DNA from: Anaeromicrobium sediminis
GTDB taxonomy: Bacteria; Bacillota; Clostridia; Peptostreptococcales; Thermotaleaceae
Direction of reading: 5' to 3'
NCBI RefSeq assembly: GCF_002270055.1
Contig: NZ_NIBG01000017.1
Coordinates: 16,634-80,633 of the forward strand
Length of the DNA: 64,000 bases
Part shown: in pieces, positions 1 through 10,162 of the stretch
Layout of the letters: each line of letters begins with the position of its first letter
How positions within the stretch are numbered: the first letter of the stretch is position 1
Made by a program: the position numbers and the translations under genes
The notes under the pieces: generated by a model
Database searches by the model: none
What the model saw: the letters and a program-made list of their open reading frames with translations, nothing else
What the model was told of the DNA's origin: nothing

Positions 1-1890
1 TTGAGGTGATTCTAAATTACATTTTATAGATATTATATCTATATTACCTAAATTATTCTTAAATTGCTCCTCAATTTTCAGTCTTTTGTTTCTTTCTTTT
101 CTGTATTTATCTTTATACTCAAATTGTATAGCTTCTGCCATAGCTTCTTCTAGCTTCTCATTTCTTATGCTATTGAGTTTAATTAATTTATTATTTTTTA
201 TTAAGATTATATTTTCTTTACCTTGAACTACTGTGTATTTAATACTCTTAAATTTAAACTTAATAACATCTTCTTTCCAATTAAAATCATTAATCTTCAA
301 GTTACCATCAGTATTTATGTAAGTGGAGTATTTGGCTTTTTTTCCTTTTTTACAGTTAACATACATATAATTTTTTTGGAATTCATTATAATTAGTTGCA
401 GACCAACCTCTAAGTGGTTCCTTTTGCCCATTATACAAAACTATCTCATTATCTCCATCTAGTAAATCTTTAATAATGATAGATGTTTCACCGTTATTTC
501 CAAATAAAATATTGCTCTTTATTGAACAATTAATGTTAGGATGTAAATTAAAAACTTGATCATATTTATGTTCTTTGTATCCAGATAAACTATCTATTAC
601 CAAAATATCTTCTGAGCTTAAATAAATTACAATTCTCTCATGAACAACTCCGTCATATAAACAATGAACTCCACTTACAATTCCTATGTTGTCATCTATA
701 TAATAACTTTTCAATCCACTTTTTTTTATGTTAAGTCTCTTAATGTCTGTGTTTTTCTCATCCACAACTACTGTATTATGTGCATATGACGATACTACAT
801 ATTTTCTTTCATTTTCATTGTAGTTATAGTTATATCTTCCTGAGTCTATTAATATTGGCGTATTATCTTTATATAATATTAATGACAAATCATCATGATG
901 TTTATGAACCCTTGAATGAAAGGCAGAACTGAATATAAGGTGAGTATTTCTCCCTTTAGAAAAATCTTTAAATGAAGCATATCCGCCTTTACAATAGATG
1001 CTATGTCTACATATTTTTTCTTCTAGTTCATCGTACAGTTTTTCCATATTATGGTTTGTAAGTAATGGAGTAAAGTCAATTTTTTTATATTCCCCATCAC
1101 CCATACCAGGGAGAATATTATCAGGATGGCATATATCATATAAGTATCTTAATTTCACACCTAGCCCATTTTCTATATTTCTATAATCTTTATCTTCATA
1201 CTTTTTCATTACCTCTGTAAACTCTACTAATCTTAATAAGACTATATATGCATATTCAGGAGATTGTTCTAAGTAAGTTCCATCATATTCATATAAATTA
1301 TCTAGTTGTAGCCATAGTCTTCTTTTTGAAATTCTCTTCCATTTATATGATTCTTTAAAGTGCTTACATGTAACACTAATTAAATATAATGCTATATCCT
1401 GGTCTAGTCCATGATTGTGCTTTTTCATGTAAAAGTTATGTGATACAAGCTTCTTGCCATGCATATATATAATATCTTCTATATATACACGGTCTTTTTC
1501 TTCCCAATTAAATATTTCATACATTTTGCAGAGTATTATCCCTCTTATAGCAGTAGCATGATCATGCCAAATAATATTTTGTAAATTTAAATCTTCACAT
1601 ATCTGCCCCCAACTCTTTAATATTTCTAAAGATTTATACATATATCTACAATTTTCATTCTCCCTATAACACCTTGTTAAGTATTCAATCATTATAAAAC
1701 TGTGTATCCAAAACTTCCAGCTTCTATTTTTTATATCATCATTGTACCAAAGGTCATCTATAACAGACTCTATTATCTCAAACTCTTTTGCTACATATAT
1801 TTTACCTGCTAGAATATCATCACATATCTTAATCAAGTCATTTTTCTCATAATTTTCAAGTATAGTTATATCATTTTTAATTTGAATCAT
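1..1890 (-). CDS. Heparinase II/III family protein (C-terminus cut by window edge)
   Basis: Open for 630 codons from an ATG at 1890, preceded by a GGGTGA ribosome binding site, and running off the left edge without a stop. The N-terminal half looks alpha-helical (rich in W, Y and H), as in the toroid domain of the heparinase II/III or alginate lyase superfamily. The middle holds HSRVHKHHDDLSLIL followed by PILIDSGRYNYN, the typical start of the heparinase II/III beta-sandwich domain with its His-rich metal/active site. A further block, YAHNTVVVDE, also fits the family. No signal peptide is visible. It starts 14 bp after the upstream glycosyltransferase and is the last gene seen in the polysaccharide operon. 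Such proteins often sit in clusters for uronic-acid-containing glycans, where they may trim or epimerise polymer. The substrate cannot be told from sequence. Confidence 0.8.
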   Translation of the reverse strand, partial: MIQIKNDITILENYEKNDLIKICDDILAGKIYVAKEFEIIESVIDDLWYNDDIKNRSWKFWIHSFIMIEYLTRCYRENENCRYMYKSLEILKSWGQICEDLNLQNIIWHDHATAIRGIILCKMYEIFNWEEKDRVYIEDIIYMHGKKLVSHNFYMKKHNHGLDQDIALYLISVTCKHFKESYKWKRISKRRLWLQLDNLYEYDGTYLEQSPEYAYIVLLRLVEFTEVMKKYEDKDYRNIENGLGVKLRYLYDICHPDNILPGMGDGEYKKIDFTPLLTNHNMEKLYDELEEKICRHSIYCKGGYASFKDFSKGRNTHLIFSSAFHSRVHKHHDDLSLILYKDNTPILIDSGRYNYNYNENERKYVVSSYAHNTVVVDEKNTDIKRLNIKKSGLKSYYIDDNIGIVSGVHCLYDGVVHERIVIYLSSEDILVIDSLSGYKEHKYDQVFNLHPNINCSIKSNILFGNNGETSIIIKDLLDGDNEIVLYNGQKEPLRGWSATNYNEFQKNYMYVNCKKGKKAKYSTYINTDGNLKINDFNWKEDVIKFKFKSIKYTVVQGKENIILIKNNKLIKLNSIRNEKLEEAMAEAIQFEYKDKYRKERNKRLKIEEQFKNNLGNIDIISIKCNLESPQ

Positions 1891-1904
1891 ATAATCACCC
1901 ATTT

Positions 1905-4001
1905 TTAAATTTTCATATATTTATATACATCTTCATATATGTGAACAAGTTTATTCCAATCACGATTTTCTATTACCCATTTTTTACCTTTATTTTTAAA
2001 TTGCAGCATAGTTTCTTCATCACTCATTATATATTTTATCTTTTCACATAAATCCGCTATTGTATTATCAAATATAACTCCATTTACATTATCTTTTATA
2101 ATTTCTTTTATTGCCCCTACATTTGAACCTATTACTACTTTTCCACACGCCATGGCTTCTAAAGGTTTTAATGGTGTCACAATCTCAGTTACTTCTTCAC
2201 TTAAACGTGGGAATATACATAAATCAAATACTGAATAATATCTATTCACTTCCTCATGTGGTATTCTTCCAGTAAATATAATCTGTGATTCTAGTCCATA
2301 TAATTTCACCATTTTTTCTAATTCACTTTTATAGTTACCGTCTCCAACTACTAAGAACTTTATGTTATAAACTCCATCTTTTCTTAATTTAGCAATTGCT
2401 TCAATAAGATTTTGTAGTCCTTCATACTTTACTATACTTCCAATATACCCTATAATCAATTTATCTTTTAAATCATATTTATTTGCTATATCATTATCAT
2501 AAGATAATTCCTTAATCTCAGAAATGTCAACTCCATTAGGTACAATTGTTATCTTTTCTTTATCTATTCCTCTATTTATCAATTCTTTCTTTAAACCTTC
2601 ACTTATGACAATTACCTGATCTGCATTATGAGCCAAAAAAGTTTCCATCTTATGCGCTAAATTATATTCTTGTGAATTTTTAAAATCAGGTATTCTACTT
2701 ACTGTTGTCAACTCCCAAAATCCTCTTATTTCATATATAAACGGTAATTGTAACTTCTTAGCAGCTTCAAAAGCAGCCATCCCGTTAACATAGTTAGATG
2801 CAGCATGAATTGCAAATGGTTTTTCCTTCTGTGCTATTTCACATATAATATCTTTATACTCATCAACATATGTACTTAACTTGGTATGTCTCATAAATAG
2901 TTTAGGTAAACATCTATAGTACACAATACCATCATGGTTTTCTTTTATAATTTTTTCATCATTATTGATACTTTGCTCTTTAAAATCATTTGGAAAACCA
3001 GGCCTAGTTATTACTATAGGATCAATCCCTATTTCTTTTTGATTTTTCAATATATAATTAGCCCTTATGCTATATCCATTTTTTAAATATGGCAGAGTTG
3101 TATTTAAAACATGTAATGCTTTATTTCCCTGTTTCTTTCTTATGTTTCTTTCAATTTTCTTTGTATATTTTATATCTTTTAATAAATCTAACTTATCTTT
3201 ATTGATTTCTAATTCTCTTTCAATGAATTTTGCATTTGGCCGTATACTTCTTAATTGATTTAGCACGCCAATTGATTCACTTAATTTACCTTTTTGTTTT
3301 AGTTCTTTATATAATTCTCTGCCTTCATTGTAGTTAATTGATGTTTTATCTACATCATAGGATTTCATTTCAACAGAATTGACCTTATTTTTATGTATAT
3401 TGTTTTCTATAACTTTAGTATTATCATCATAAATAGTGCTTTTCATCTGTCTATTATTTCTCTTATTTCTTTTTACAACTTTCTTTAATCCTTGGCTAAA
3501 TAATTTAATAATTTTATATGGAAGCAATATTGTATGTTTACTAGGTCTTAAGCCTAGTATTATAGCATCACCTAACTTATATCTTATTGTACGCTTAAGT
3601 TCCAATAATTCTTTATTACGTCGTTCATAATTAGCTATATACCTTTTTAATTCTTTATCTTGTATTTTAAATTCTCTTTTATTCTTAGCTAACTCATCTA
3701 AATATTTCTTTCTATAGCTTTTGTGTGTTGCAGATTGCTCTTTATAAAAATTAACGCTTTCTTTTAATTCTTTATTCAAATTATATATTTCTTTCATCTT
3801 TGAGTGTTCTATATTATATTTTTCTTTAATCTCTAATTCTTTTTCATGAATTTCTATAATCTCGTTATTTTTATTAATAATCCTATATGAAAAATCTTCA
3901 ATCTCGTTTTCTAAATTCATTATATATTCTTTTAATTTTAGATTTTCATCTTTTACTTCAAAGTAATCTTTCATCTTATCTATTATATAATCATCACCCA
4001 T
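1905..4001 (-). CDS. Glycosyltransferase (GT-B, family 4 type) with long N-terminal coiled coil
   Basis: 698 residues. Residues 1-145 are a charged Glu/Lys heptad-rich coiled coil. It is followed by RYKLGDAIILGLRPSKHTI (about 145-165), a short motif often seen after coiled coils in surface-glycan enzymes, then a basic linker and a helical stretch (about 215-280). The catalytic part starts near residue 285 (NTTLPYLKNGYSIRANYIL) and ends with the GT4-type C-terminal domain: GYIGSIVKYEGLQNLIEA near 510 and the E-x7-E-like stretch EIVTPLKPLEAMACG near 635. It probably transfers a sugar from a nucleotide donor to a lipid-linked or surface glycan at the inner face of the membrane. It lies in the operon 17 bp after the next glycosyltransferase. 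The coiled coil could scaffold a multi-enzyme complex or measure chain length (inference). Confidence 0.85.
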   Translation of the reverse strand: MGDDYIIDKMKDYFEVKDENLKLKEYIMNLENEIEDFSYRIINKNNEIIEIHEKELEIKEKYNIEHSKMKEIYNLNKELKESVNFYKEQSATHKSYRKKYLDELAKNKREFKIQDKELKRYIANYERRNKELLELKRTIRYKLGDAIILGLRPSKHTILLPYKIIKLFSQGLKKVVKRNKRNNRQMKSTIYDDNTKVIENNIHKNKVNSVEMKSYDVDKTSINYNEGRELYKELKQKGKLSESIGVLNQLRSIRPNAKFIERELEINKDKLDLLKDIKYTKKIERNIRKKQGNKALHVLNTTLPYLKNGYSIRANYILKNQKEIGIDPIVITRPGFPNDFKEQSINNDEKIIKENHDGIVYYRCLPKLFMRHTKLSTYVDEYKDIICEIAQKEKPFAIHAASNYVNGMAAFEAAKKLQLPFIYEIRGFWELTTVSRIPDFKNSQEYNLAHKMETFLAHNADQVIVISEGLKKELINRGIDKEKITIVPNGVDISEIKELSYDNDIANKYDLKDKLIIGYIGSIVKYEGLQNLIEAIAKLRKDGVYNIKFLVVGDGNYKSELEKMVKLYGLESQIIFTGRIPHEEVNRYYSVFDLCIFPRLSEEVTEIVTPLKPLEAMACGKVVIGSNVGAIKEIIKDNVNGVIFDNTIADLCEKIKYIMSDEETMLQFKNKGKKWVIENRDWNKLVHIYEDVYKYMKI

Positions 4002-4018
4002 TATTTAACCTTACCTCT

Positions 4019-5284
4019 CTATAACTTATTATATATTTGTAGAAAATCACTTTTTTCTTCATTCCAATTATATTTATATTTAGAATACTTACAATTATTT
4101 TTAAGCATATTATTTAATTTGATATCGAATAACATATTTACAGCTTTGGCAATCTCATTTGTATCACTAGAATCTATGCATATACCTAATTCATTGTTTT
4201 CTACTATTTTCTTTATTTCTGGAAAATCACTTGCTATAACTGGTACTTCACACATTACATACTCTAACAATTTGTTTGATATAGTAGAATAATGATTATA
4301 ACATGTGTTTTGTAAAACTTGAAACCCTAAATAAGCATTTCTAGTATATTTCAACAAATCATTTACAGGTACCTTCTCTACAAATCTTACCCTTTCCTCA
4401 ACTCCATAATCCTTAACCATTTTCTTTATTGTAGGCTTTAATTTACCGTCTCCAATAAATACAACTATACCTTTATTAATATGAGGAATGGCCTCTACTA
4501 TTTTCTCAAGGCCTCTTCCTTCTTGAATTCCACCTTGGTATAATAAAATAGGTTCTTCTCTAGGTATATTGGCTATTTCATATAAATCTATCTTTTCTAA
4601 TTCATCTATATCCACATAAAAAGGATAATTATGTACAACAGATGGTTTATTAATATTGTATAGCTCAGCTGTATATTGAGCTCTCGTATCTGTAGTCATA
4701 ATCATAGCATCTATTTTTTTCACCAAATATTTTTCTAGATAATAATACTGTTTTCCCACATATCCAGTCCTACTTGTTTGGACTTCATGGGAATCATATA
4801 TTAGTTTTGAATTTCTAAATATTTTTGAACATATATATCCTTGTGGAAGTGTGTTCAAATCATTACTATGATATATATCATACTTATCATCTAAACCTTC
4901 TTTTACCATCCTCGCAAATATGCAAAATCTATTCATAGCTTTTAATAAACCTATTTTCTTTAAAATTTTGAATACCATATATATTGGCAACATACATATT
5001 AAAACTGGTAACATAAAAATAGCCAATAGTTTATTATTCTTTAAATATTTTTTTACATTTTTTAAAATTTTACTTAATTTTAAGTGAGTGTCATTGTATC
5101 TCTTTACTCTTACAACTTTAAAATCATTTATCATCTCTTCATAAGGTAAATTCTTATCCTTATGATCATGTATCGCTACAAGCTTTACCTTGTATCCATC
5201 TTCTGCTAATGCTGTACACTCCCTTAATACTCTTGCATCATTAGTAAAATGATTCCAAACAAACATACATACTTTTTTCTTCAT
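4019..5284 (-). CDS. Glycosyltransferase family 4 protein
   Basis: 421 residues from the ATG at 5284. A start three codons upstream is possible, but the AAGG ribosome binding site, which overlaps the stop of the ABC ATPase gene, is spaced better for 5284. The N-terminal Rossmann part (KKVCMFVWNHFTNDARVLRE) is the usual GT4-like acceptor domain. LLYQGGIQEGRGLEKIVEAI near 250 and the block around SNKLLEYVMCEVPVIASD near 345 form the nucleotide-sugar half. A hydrophobic stretch near residues 90-112 could be a membrane anchor. It is translationally close to the exporter genes, so it probably adds one sugar of the repeat unit exported by that ABC transporter. Donor and linkage are unknown. Confidence 0.85.
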   Translation of the reverse strand: MKKKVCMFVWNHFTNDARVLRECTALAEDGYKVKLVAIHDHKDKNLPYEEMINDFKVVRVKRYNDTHLKLSKILKNVKKYLKNNKLLAIFMLPVLICMLPIYMVFKILKKIGLLKAMNRFCIFARMVKEGLDDKYDIYHSNDLNTLPQGYICSKIFRNSKLIYDSHEVQTSRTGYVGKQYYYLEKYLVKKIDAMIMTTDTRAQYTAELYNINKPSVVHNYPFYVDIDELEKIDLYEIANIPREEPILLYQGGIQEGRGLEKIVEAIPHINKGIVVFIGDGKLKPTIKKMVKDYGVEERVRFVEKVPVNDLLKYTRNAYLGFQVLQNTCYNHYSTISNKLLEYVMCEVPVIASDFPEIKKIVENNELGICIDSSDTNEIAKAVNMLFDIKLNNMLKNNCKYSKYKYNWNEEKSDFLQIYNKL

Positions 5285-5295
5285 ATATATCATCC

Positions 5296-6042
5296 TTATT
5301 TTTTCTTCATATATTCTCTATATTTAGGTACAACTTCCTTTGTGTCTCCATATTGAACAAATTTCCCTTTTTCTATCCATAGTACTTTATCACACATATT
5401 CTCCACTACTCCTAGACTGTGGGATACTAATATAACAGTTCTATCTCCGTTTATAAGTTCTTTCATTCTGTTATAACTCTTCTCTTTGAAGGCTTGATCT
5501 CCAACACCTAATACTTCATCTATAAGCAGTACATCTGGCTCTACTTGTGATGCAATTGAGAAAGCTAATCTACTTTTCATACCAGAGGAATAGGTCTTCA
5601 GAGGATTATAGATAAAATCACCTAGCTCAGAAAATTCTATTATACTATCTATTCTTTCATCTATGTCCTTTTTAGATAGACCTAATAAAAGGCCATTAAT
5701 ATATATATTTTCATGACCTGATAATTCGGCTTGAAAACCTGCCCCTAAAGTTAATAGGGATATTGAATTAGTACTTGTTTCTATGGTTCCAGAATCAGGT
5801 TTAAATATTCCTGCTATGGTTTTTAGTAAAGTAGTTTTTCCTGAACCATTAGAACCAATGATTCCTACTGTTTGTCCACCTTCTATTGAAAATGACAGAT
5901 CCTTTATTGCCCATACTTCTTTTTTTCTAGATTCTTGCTGTTTTCCAAAAATAGTTCTAACAATTTCATGTTTCATATTCATATTTCTTATGAATTTATA
6001 TTTTAAATTAAGATTTGTTGCTTTTATTGCAATATTAGTCAT
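5296..6042 (-). CDS. Polysaccharide/teichoic acid ABC exporter, ATP-binding subunit (Wzt/TagH type)
   Basis: 248 residues. The Walker A motif is GSNGSGKTT near residue 64, the ABC signature is YSSGMKSRLAFS near 150, and the Walker B is DVLLIDEVLGVGD near 170, followed by the His loop VSHS. The N-terminal extension (KATNLNLKYK...) is typical of the polysaccharide-exporter class. The protein ends after the nucleotide-binding domain, so it lacks the C-terminal carbohydrate-binding domain of E. coli O9a Wzt. Its start follows the permease stop (6044) by one base, which implies translational coupling. It powers flipping of a lipid-linked glycan across the membrane with the neighbouring permease. 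Confidence 0.9.
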   Translation of the reverse strand: MTNIAIKATNLNLKYKFIRNMNMKHEIVRTIFGKQQESRKKEVWAIKDLSFSIEGGQTVGIIGSNGSGKTTLLKTIAGIFKPDSGTIETSTNSISLLTLGAGFQAELSGHENIYINGLLLGLSKKDIDERIDSIIEFSELGDFIYNPLKTYSSGMKSRLAFSIASQVEPDVLLIDEVLGVGDQAFKEKSYNRMKELINGDRTVILVSHSLGVVENMCDKVLWIEKGKFVQYGDTKEVVPKYREYMKKK

Positions 6043-6043
6043 A

Positions 6044-6829
6044 TTAAATCACCTTCGTATAGTTTTTGTCAAATTTATACAAGAACTTAAGTCCTGTGGC
6101 CATTAGAATAATACTTACACATAACCAAATACCTAATTCCTTATATAAGGGGCTAATACCATGCATAAATATATTTCTATAGCTAGTATAAAAAGTAGTC
6201 ATAGGATTAAACCACCACAAAAACCTTATTTTTTCTGGTATTCTATCTAAAGTGTATAAAGAAGGAGATAAGTAAAACCATAATCGTAAACTAAAGGTCA
6301 ATATATTATTAATATCTCTAAAATACACTCCAAGATGGGCTAGTATAGTTCCTAATCCATATAAAAACATGAACTGCACAAAAAATATGGGTACAAATTC
6401 AAATATATGCAATGTAAATGGAATTTTGTATATTCCTATGAGAACCAATAACATAGATAGACCAAATATATAATATACTGAATTTGTAATGTTTTTAATA
6501 AGAGGTAATAGGAATTTAGGTATATATATCTGATGTAATAACCCTGACCTAGACTTTATACTGGATGTGGATGTGGTTATCGTAGTAGATGTCCACTTCC
6601 ATGATAAAAGTGCACAGAATACGAACACAGGAAAATTTTTGTCACCTCTACCAAATATCACAGAAACTACTAATATATACACTAACATATACATGAGTGG
6701 ATCTAACAACCACCATATATATCCTAAATAAGTTTCTGTTAGATTAACTTTTAATTCCGATTTAATACTATACATCATAAACTCTCTATACTTTTTTAAA
6801 TCATCATATGCTTGCTTTAGAATATTCAC
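6044..6829 (-). CDS. Polysaccharide/teichoic acid ABC exporter, permease subunit (Wzm/TagG type)
   Basis: 261 residues with about six membrane segments and the ABC-2 permease hallmarks: an N-terminal amphipathic helix, KVNLTETYLGYIWWLLDPL near residue 28, and the C-terminal IRFLWWFNPMTTFYTSYRN block. The listed start is GTG at 6829, which overlaps the upstream glycosyltransferase by 26 bp. An ATG about 17 codons further in is an alternative because the ribosome binding site before the GTG is weak. Together with the adjacent ATPase it forms a Wzm/Wzt-like exporter for an undecaprenyl-linked polymer or wall teichoic-acid-like glycan. Confidence 0.88.
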   Translation of the reverse strand: MNILKQAYDDLKKYREFMMYSIKSELKVNLTETYLGYIWWLLDPLMYMLVYILVVSVIFGRGDKNFPVFVFCALLSWKWTSTTITTSTSSIKSRSGLLHQIYIPKFLLPLIKNITNSVYYIFGLSMLLVLIGIYKIPFTLHIFEFVPIFFVQFMFLYGLGTILAHLGVYFRDINNILTFSLRLWFYLSPSLYTLDRIPEKIRFLWWFNPMTTFYTSYRNIFMHGISPLYKELGIWLCVSIILMATGLKFLYKFDKNYTKVI

Positions 6830-8054
6830 CTTTATCTTCTGCCTTTCTTGTTACAACTTTTTTTAGGGTGTTCATGTATTGGGCCGTTAATTCTTCCCTA
6901 TCATAATTTTCAATTGTGTACTCACGTGCATTATTTCCCATTTGTTCTAGACTGTTTTTCAATTCCTCTATACTTTCGAATTTTTTTATATATTTTTCTA
7001 ACTCTAAGCCGTTTTTAAAATGCAATCCTAAATCATTATTCTGTATCATATCTGTTACTTCACCCTTTGGCCCTAAATATAATACTGGTCTTTTATTAGC
7101 CATTATATGAAAGAGTTTAGAAGGTATAAAGTTAGCAAATTCATTACTATCTTTTAACTTAACTATCCCCATATCACATATTTGATAATACTCCTCAACC
7201 TTACTTTTATCCATGGACCCTAACAGCTTTATATACGATATTTCCTTATCTTTAATATAATTTTCTATAGATTCCCATTCAGCTCCATGTCCGATAATAT
7301 ACACTTCTTTATTTTCTATTTTCATTTCTTCAAAAAAATCTATCATACCCTTTATATCTTGGGAAATGCCCACCGTTCCAGCATAGCAAAATTTCAATAT
7401 ATTATCTTTACTTCTTTCCTCATGATTTATATTGTTTATTAATATTCCGTTCTCAACCACATCTATCTCATTTTCATCCATACCTTCTTCAATGAGAATC
7501 TCTTTGAAACTTTTTGTTGTGACCACAATATGGTCTGCCCTTTTGCATAAATACATTTCTAAGGCTTTAATCATTTTAAAATACATGGAATTTTTGCTCG
7601 AAAATGTGCCTAACATTTGAATAAACGTTATATCCCTTAATTCCAAGACAAAAGGAATTTTATTCTTTTTGGCCATATAATATGCAAACAGCGGTGCAAA
7701 TACGGGGCCTGATGTACCAACCACCACATCATAGTCTTTCATTTGTATATTCCCAATAAAAGTATTTAAAAAGGCTGATATCAAAAAGCTAAGATATAAT
7801 ATTATTCGATTTATCTTATTGGTATTGGCACGTATGATACTTTTTATCCTATATACATTTACTCCATCTACCTCTTCCTTAGAAAATAAATGATTTTTAT
7901 AACCTTTATATATTTTCCCTTTAGGATAATTTGGATATGTAGTAACCACAGTTACATTATTATTTTCACTCCAAAGTTTGCAAGTTTCATATACCCTGAA
8001 GGCTCCTGCTGTTATTTCTGGATAAAAAAACTGGGATACATATAATATATTCAA
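6804..8054 (-). CDS. Glycosyltransferase family 4, WbuB-like
   Basis: 416 residues. The N-terminal sequence MNILYVSQFFYPEITAGAF and the following PNYPKGKIYKGY block are typical of the WbuB/L-fucosamine-transferase-like branch of GT4. A hydrophobic segment near residues 85-105 and the sequence VVGTSGPVFAPLFAYYMA fit a membrane-associated enzyme. The C-terminal donor domain has FCYAGTVGISQDIKGMIDF. It overlaps the exporter permease gene by 26 bp and starts 16 bp after the ligase-like gene, so all are probably one transcript. It likely adds an amino-sugar or deoxysugar to the lipid-linked repeat. Specificity is inferred from resemblance only. Confidence 0.83.
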   Translation of the reverse strand: MNILYVSQFFYPEITAGAFRVYETCKLWSENNNVTVVTTYPNYPKGKIYKGYKNHLFSKEEVDGVNVYRIKSIIRANTNKINRIILYLSFLISAFLNTFIGNIQMKDYDVVVGTSGPVFAPLFAYYMAKKNKIPFVLELRDITFIQMLGTFSSKNSMYFKMIKALEMYLCKRADHIVVTTKSFKEILIEEGMDENEIDVVENGILINNINHEERSKDNILKFCYAGTVGISQDIKGMIDFFEEMKIENKEVYIIGHGAEWESIENYIKDKEISYIKLLGSMDKSKVEEYYQICDMGIVKLKDSNEFANFIPSKLFHIMANKRPVLYLGPKGEVTDMIQNNDLGLHFKNGLELEKYIKKFESIEELKNSLEQMGNNAREYTIENYDREELTAQYMNTLKKVVTRKAEDKGEYSKASI

Positions 8055-8070
8055 CGCTTTCCTCCATATA

Positions 8071-10122
8071 TTAATCTAATTTATTTTTAGCTTCCTCTAT
8101 GGCAACTTTTGTTTTATCAGTTATTTCTATAAACTTTACTTTATTTGTCATAACTACATTATTTTTAATGTCTTCATTCTTCTTATTTATGACTTCTTCT
8201 ATTTGAGCAACTTCTTTTAGTATATCTCTTGCCTTATCTACTTCTCCATTTTTTTCATATATTTCACTAGCTAATAATAGGCCCCTTGCCTTATCTTCAT
8301 AAGCCCTATTATCTAATGGATGAGTTTCTACTAATTCTCTTATTAACTCTATTCCTTTTTCCATCTCACCATTTTTAAAATAGAATTTAGCTCCTTTAAG
8401 TAAAGCCCCATTATCATGTTTAGATAAGCTAAGTCCCTTTTCCATGATTTTAATAGATTCACCTATCATACTTTTGTCTTTTTTATTCTTTCCTACTATA
8501 TTTAATAAATTAGCATAATCTACTTTCTTGTTTCCATCAAAAGGACTTGATGTACAAGCCATATCAAAGCTCCTGATAGCTTTTTCTATTTTTCCACTTC
8601 CAACATATGTTGCTGCATTTTTTGTGGCATTATAGGATATATAATTCATCCCACTTACTATTATGAATACTGCAGTAAATCCAAGGTATATTCCTTTTGC
8701 AGATGTGTTAATGTCTTTTTTATAAAAGGATATTAAACTTCCAATTAATAGCCACATAATTATTGGTATTGCAGATAATGACATGTCAAAATCAATAAAA
8801 CTATGACCTAATATACATACTATAGCTATAAATAAAGATGATAAAATTATCCTATCTCCCTCATTTGATTTTCTATATATTTTATAGGACATATATAAAA
8901 ATCCCATCAAAGTTAATGCAAATAATACTATTCCTAAAGTTCCTATTTCAACCCATAATTGCATATAGTAGTTATGCACTTGTGTAGAAGTATAAGCATA
9001 GGTCTTATAAGAATGATACAATGTACTCCAACCGCCGCCACCTGTACCAACTATAGGATACTCCTTTATTATTTTAAATGCATCTTCATAAAAAACAGTT
9101 CTTTCTGTAACCGTATTAGTAGTAAAACTTATGGTCATAATTCTATTTGCCAAGGTTTTTGGTAAAATCTTAGCTAATAAACTCTTGCTACTTAAAAGGA
9201 CTATTGGACTTATTAATCCTAAACCAGGGATTACATAGTTATATATTTTTTTATTTAAATTTAATTTTCTGAGAATCTTATATATTCCTATATAAACACC
9301 AAAGGATACAACAGCACCTACTACAACCCAAAGCATTCCCATTGCATTACCTTCTTCAGCAAATTGAGTTACTTTTTTCAATATGATTACAGTTCCAATA
9401 GCATTTCCTAGAAAGGCACTAATAAAGTTTATTTTAGCATCCTTACCTATTAATATGTAATAGATAAATCCACATAAAGGTAAAAATACCCATGCACCCC
9501 TAGAGTAGGATAGAATTAACCCTAAAAATAATAGGAAGCTACTTATTTGAAAAGCATATTTTTCTATTTTGTAAGATACACTAATGCCCCCGTAAGATAG
9601 AAAAAGAATTGCTAGGGTATATATACCAAAAGCATTATGATATTGGAAAGTAGAACTTAACATTTTCCCTTCATAAGCACCCTGATAGCTCCATAGAGAA
9701 AACATAGCTCCAATACCTATAATTGCAACAACAACTCCTGATCCAACTAAAAATCTTATTAAATCTTTAACTCTTTTATACGTATTAATATGATTTTTAG
9801 CCATTATTAAAACTAATAAATATGTAATGTATTTTAAAGTTTCTTGTATAGATAGATTCAGATTAACACTAAAAAGAGTAGCTATTATATAGGATATAAC
9901 CACACAGGATAAACCTAATTCTACTATAGAAAATTTAACTGTCTCTTTCCCATTTGAAAGTAAAAATACCATTCCTAACAAACCTATTATTAATTGTACT
10001 GGAAGTAATTCCTTTTGAAAAAACAGACCTCTAAAAAAAGGCGTAAAAAAAACAACACTTAAGAGTACATAATATAATCTTTTAGGTTTTACAAATCTAT
10101 CATTACTTGATATGTGTTCCAT
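8071..10122 (-). CDS. O-antigen ligase/polymerase family protein with C-terminal TPR-like tail
   Basis: 683 residues with about ten to twelve membrane helices over residues 15-485. The large loop holds the Wzy_C/O-antigen ligase signature: EYPIVGTGGGGWSTLYHSY, then STQVHNYYMQLWVEIG near residue 370. The last 190 residues are soluble, with tetratricopeptide-like helices (GKIEKAIRSFDMACTSSPFD; NGEMEKGIELIRELVETHPL). Family members join a finished or partial glycan to an acceptor outside the membrane, or polymerise repeat units. It is the first gene of the polysaccharide operon. A polymerase/ligase protein together with an ABC exporter is not the textbook pairing for either Wzx/Wzy or ABC pathways, so the acceptor (wall, S-layer protein, lipid) is open. 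Confidence 0.85.
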   Translation of the reverse strand: MEHISSNDRFVKPKRLYYVLLSVVFFTPFFRGLFFQKELLPVQLIIGLLGMVFLLSNGKETVKFSIVELGLSCVVISYIIATLFSVNLNLSIQETLKYITYLLVLIMAKNHINTYKRVKDLIRFLVGSGVVVAIIGIGAMFSLWSYQGAYEGKMLSSTFQYHNAFGIYTLAILFLSYGGISVSYKIEKYAFQISSFLLFLGLILSYSRGAWVFLPLCGFIYYILIGKDAKINFISAFLGNAIGTVIILKKVTQFAEEGNAMGMLWVVVGAVVSFGVYIGIYKILRKLNLNKKIYNYVIPGLGLISPIVLLSSKSLLAKILPKTLANRIMTISFTTNTVTERTVFYEDAFKIIKEYPIVGTGGGGWSTLYHSYKTYAYTSTQVHNYYMQLWVEIGTLGIVLFALTLMGFLYMSYKIYRKSNEGDRIILSSLFIAIVCILGHSFIDFDMSLSAIPIIMWLLIGSLISFYKKDINTSAKGIYLGFTAVFIIVSGMNYISYNATKNAATYVGSGKIEKAIRSFDMACTSSPFDGNKKVDYANLLNIVGKNKKDKSMIGESIKIMEKGLSLSKHDNGALLKGAKFYFKNGEMEKGIELIRELVETHPLDNRAYEDKARGLLLASEIYEKNGEVDKARDILKEVAQIEEVINKKNEDIKNNVVMTNKVKFIEITDKTKVAIEEAKNKLD

Positions 10123-10162
10123 AATTTATCCCCCTAGTGAATTTCTATGAGTTTAATTAAAA

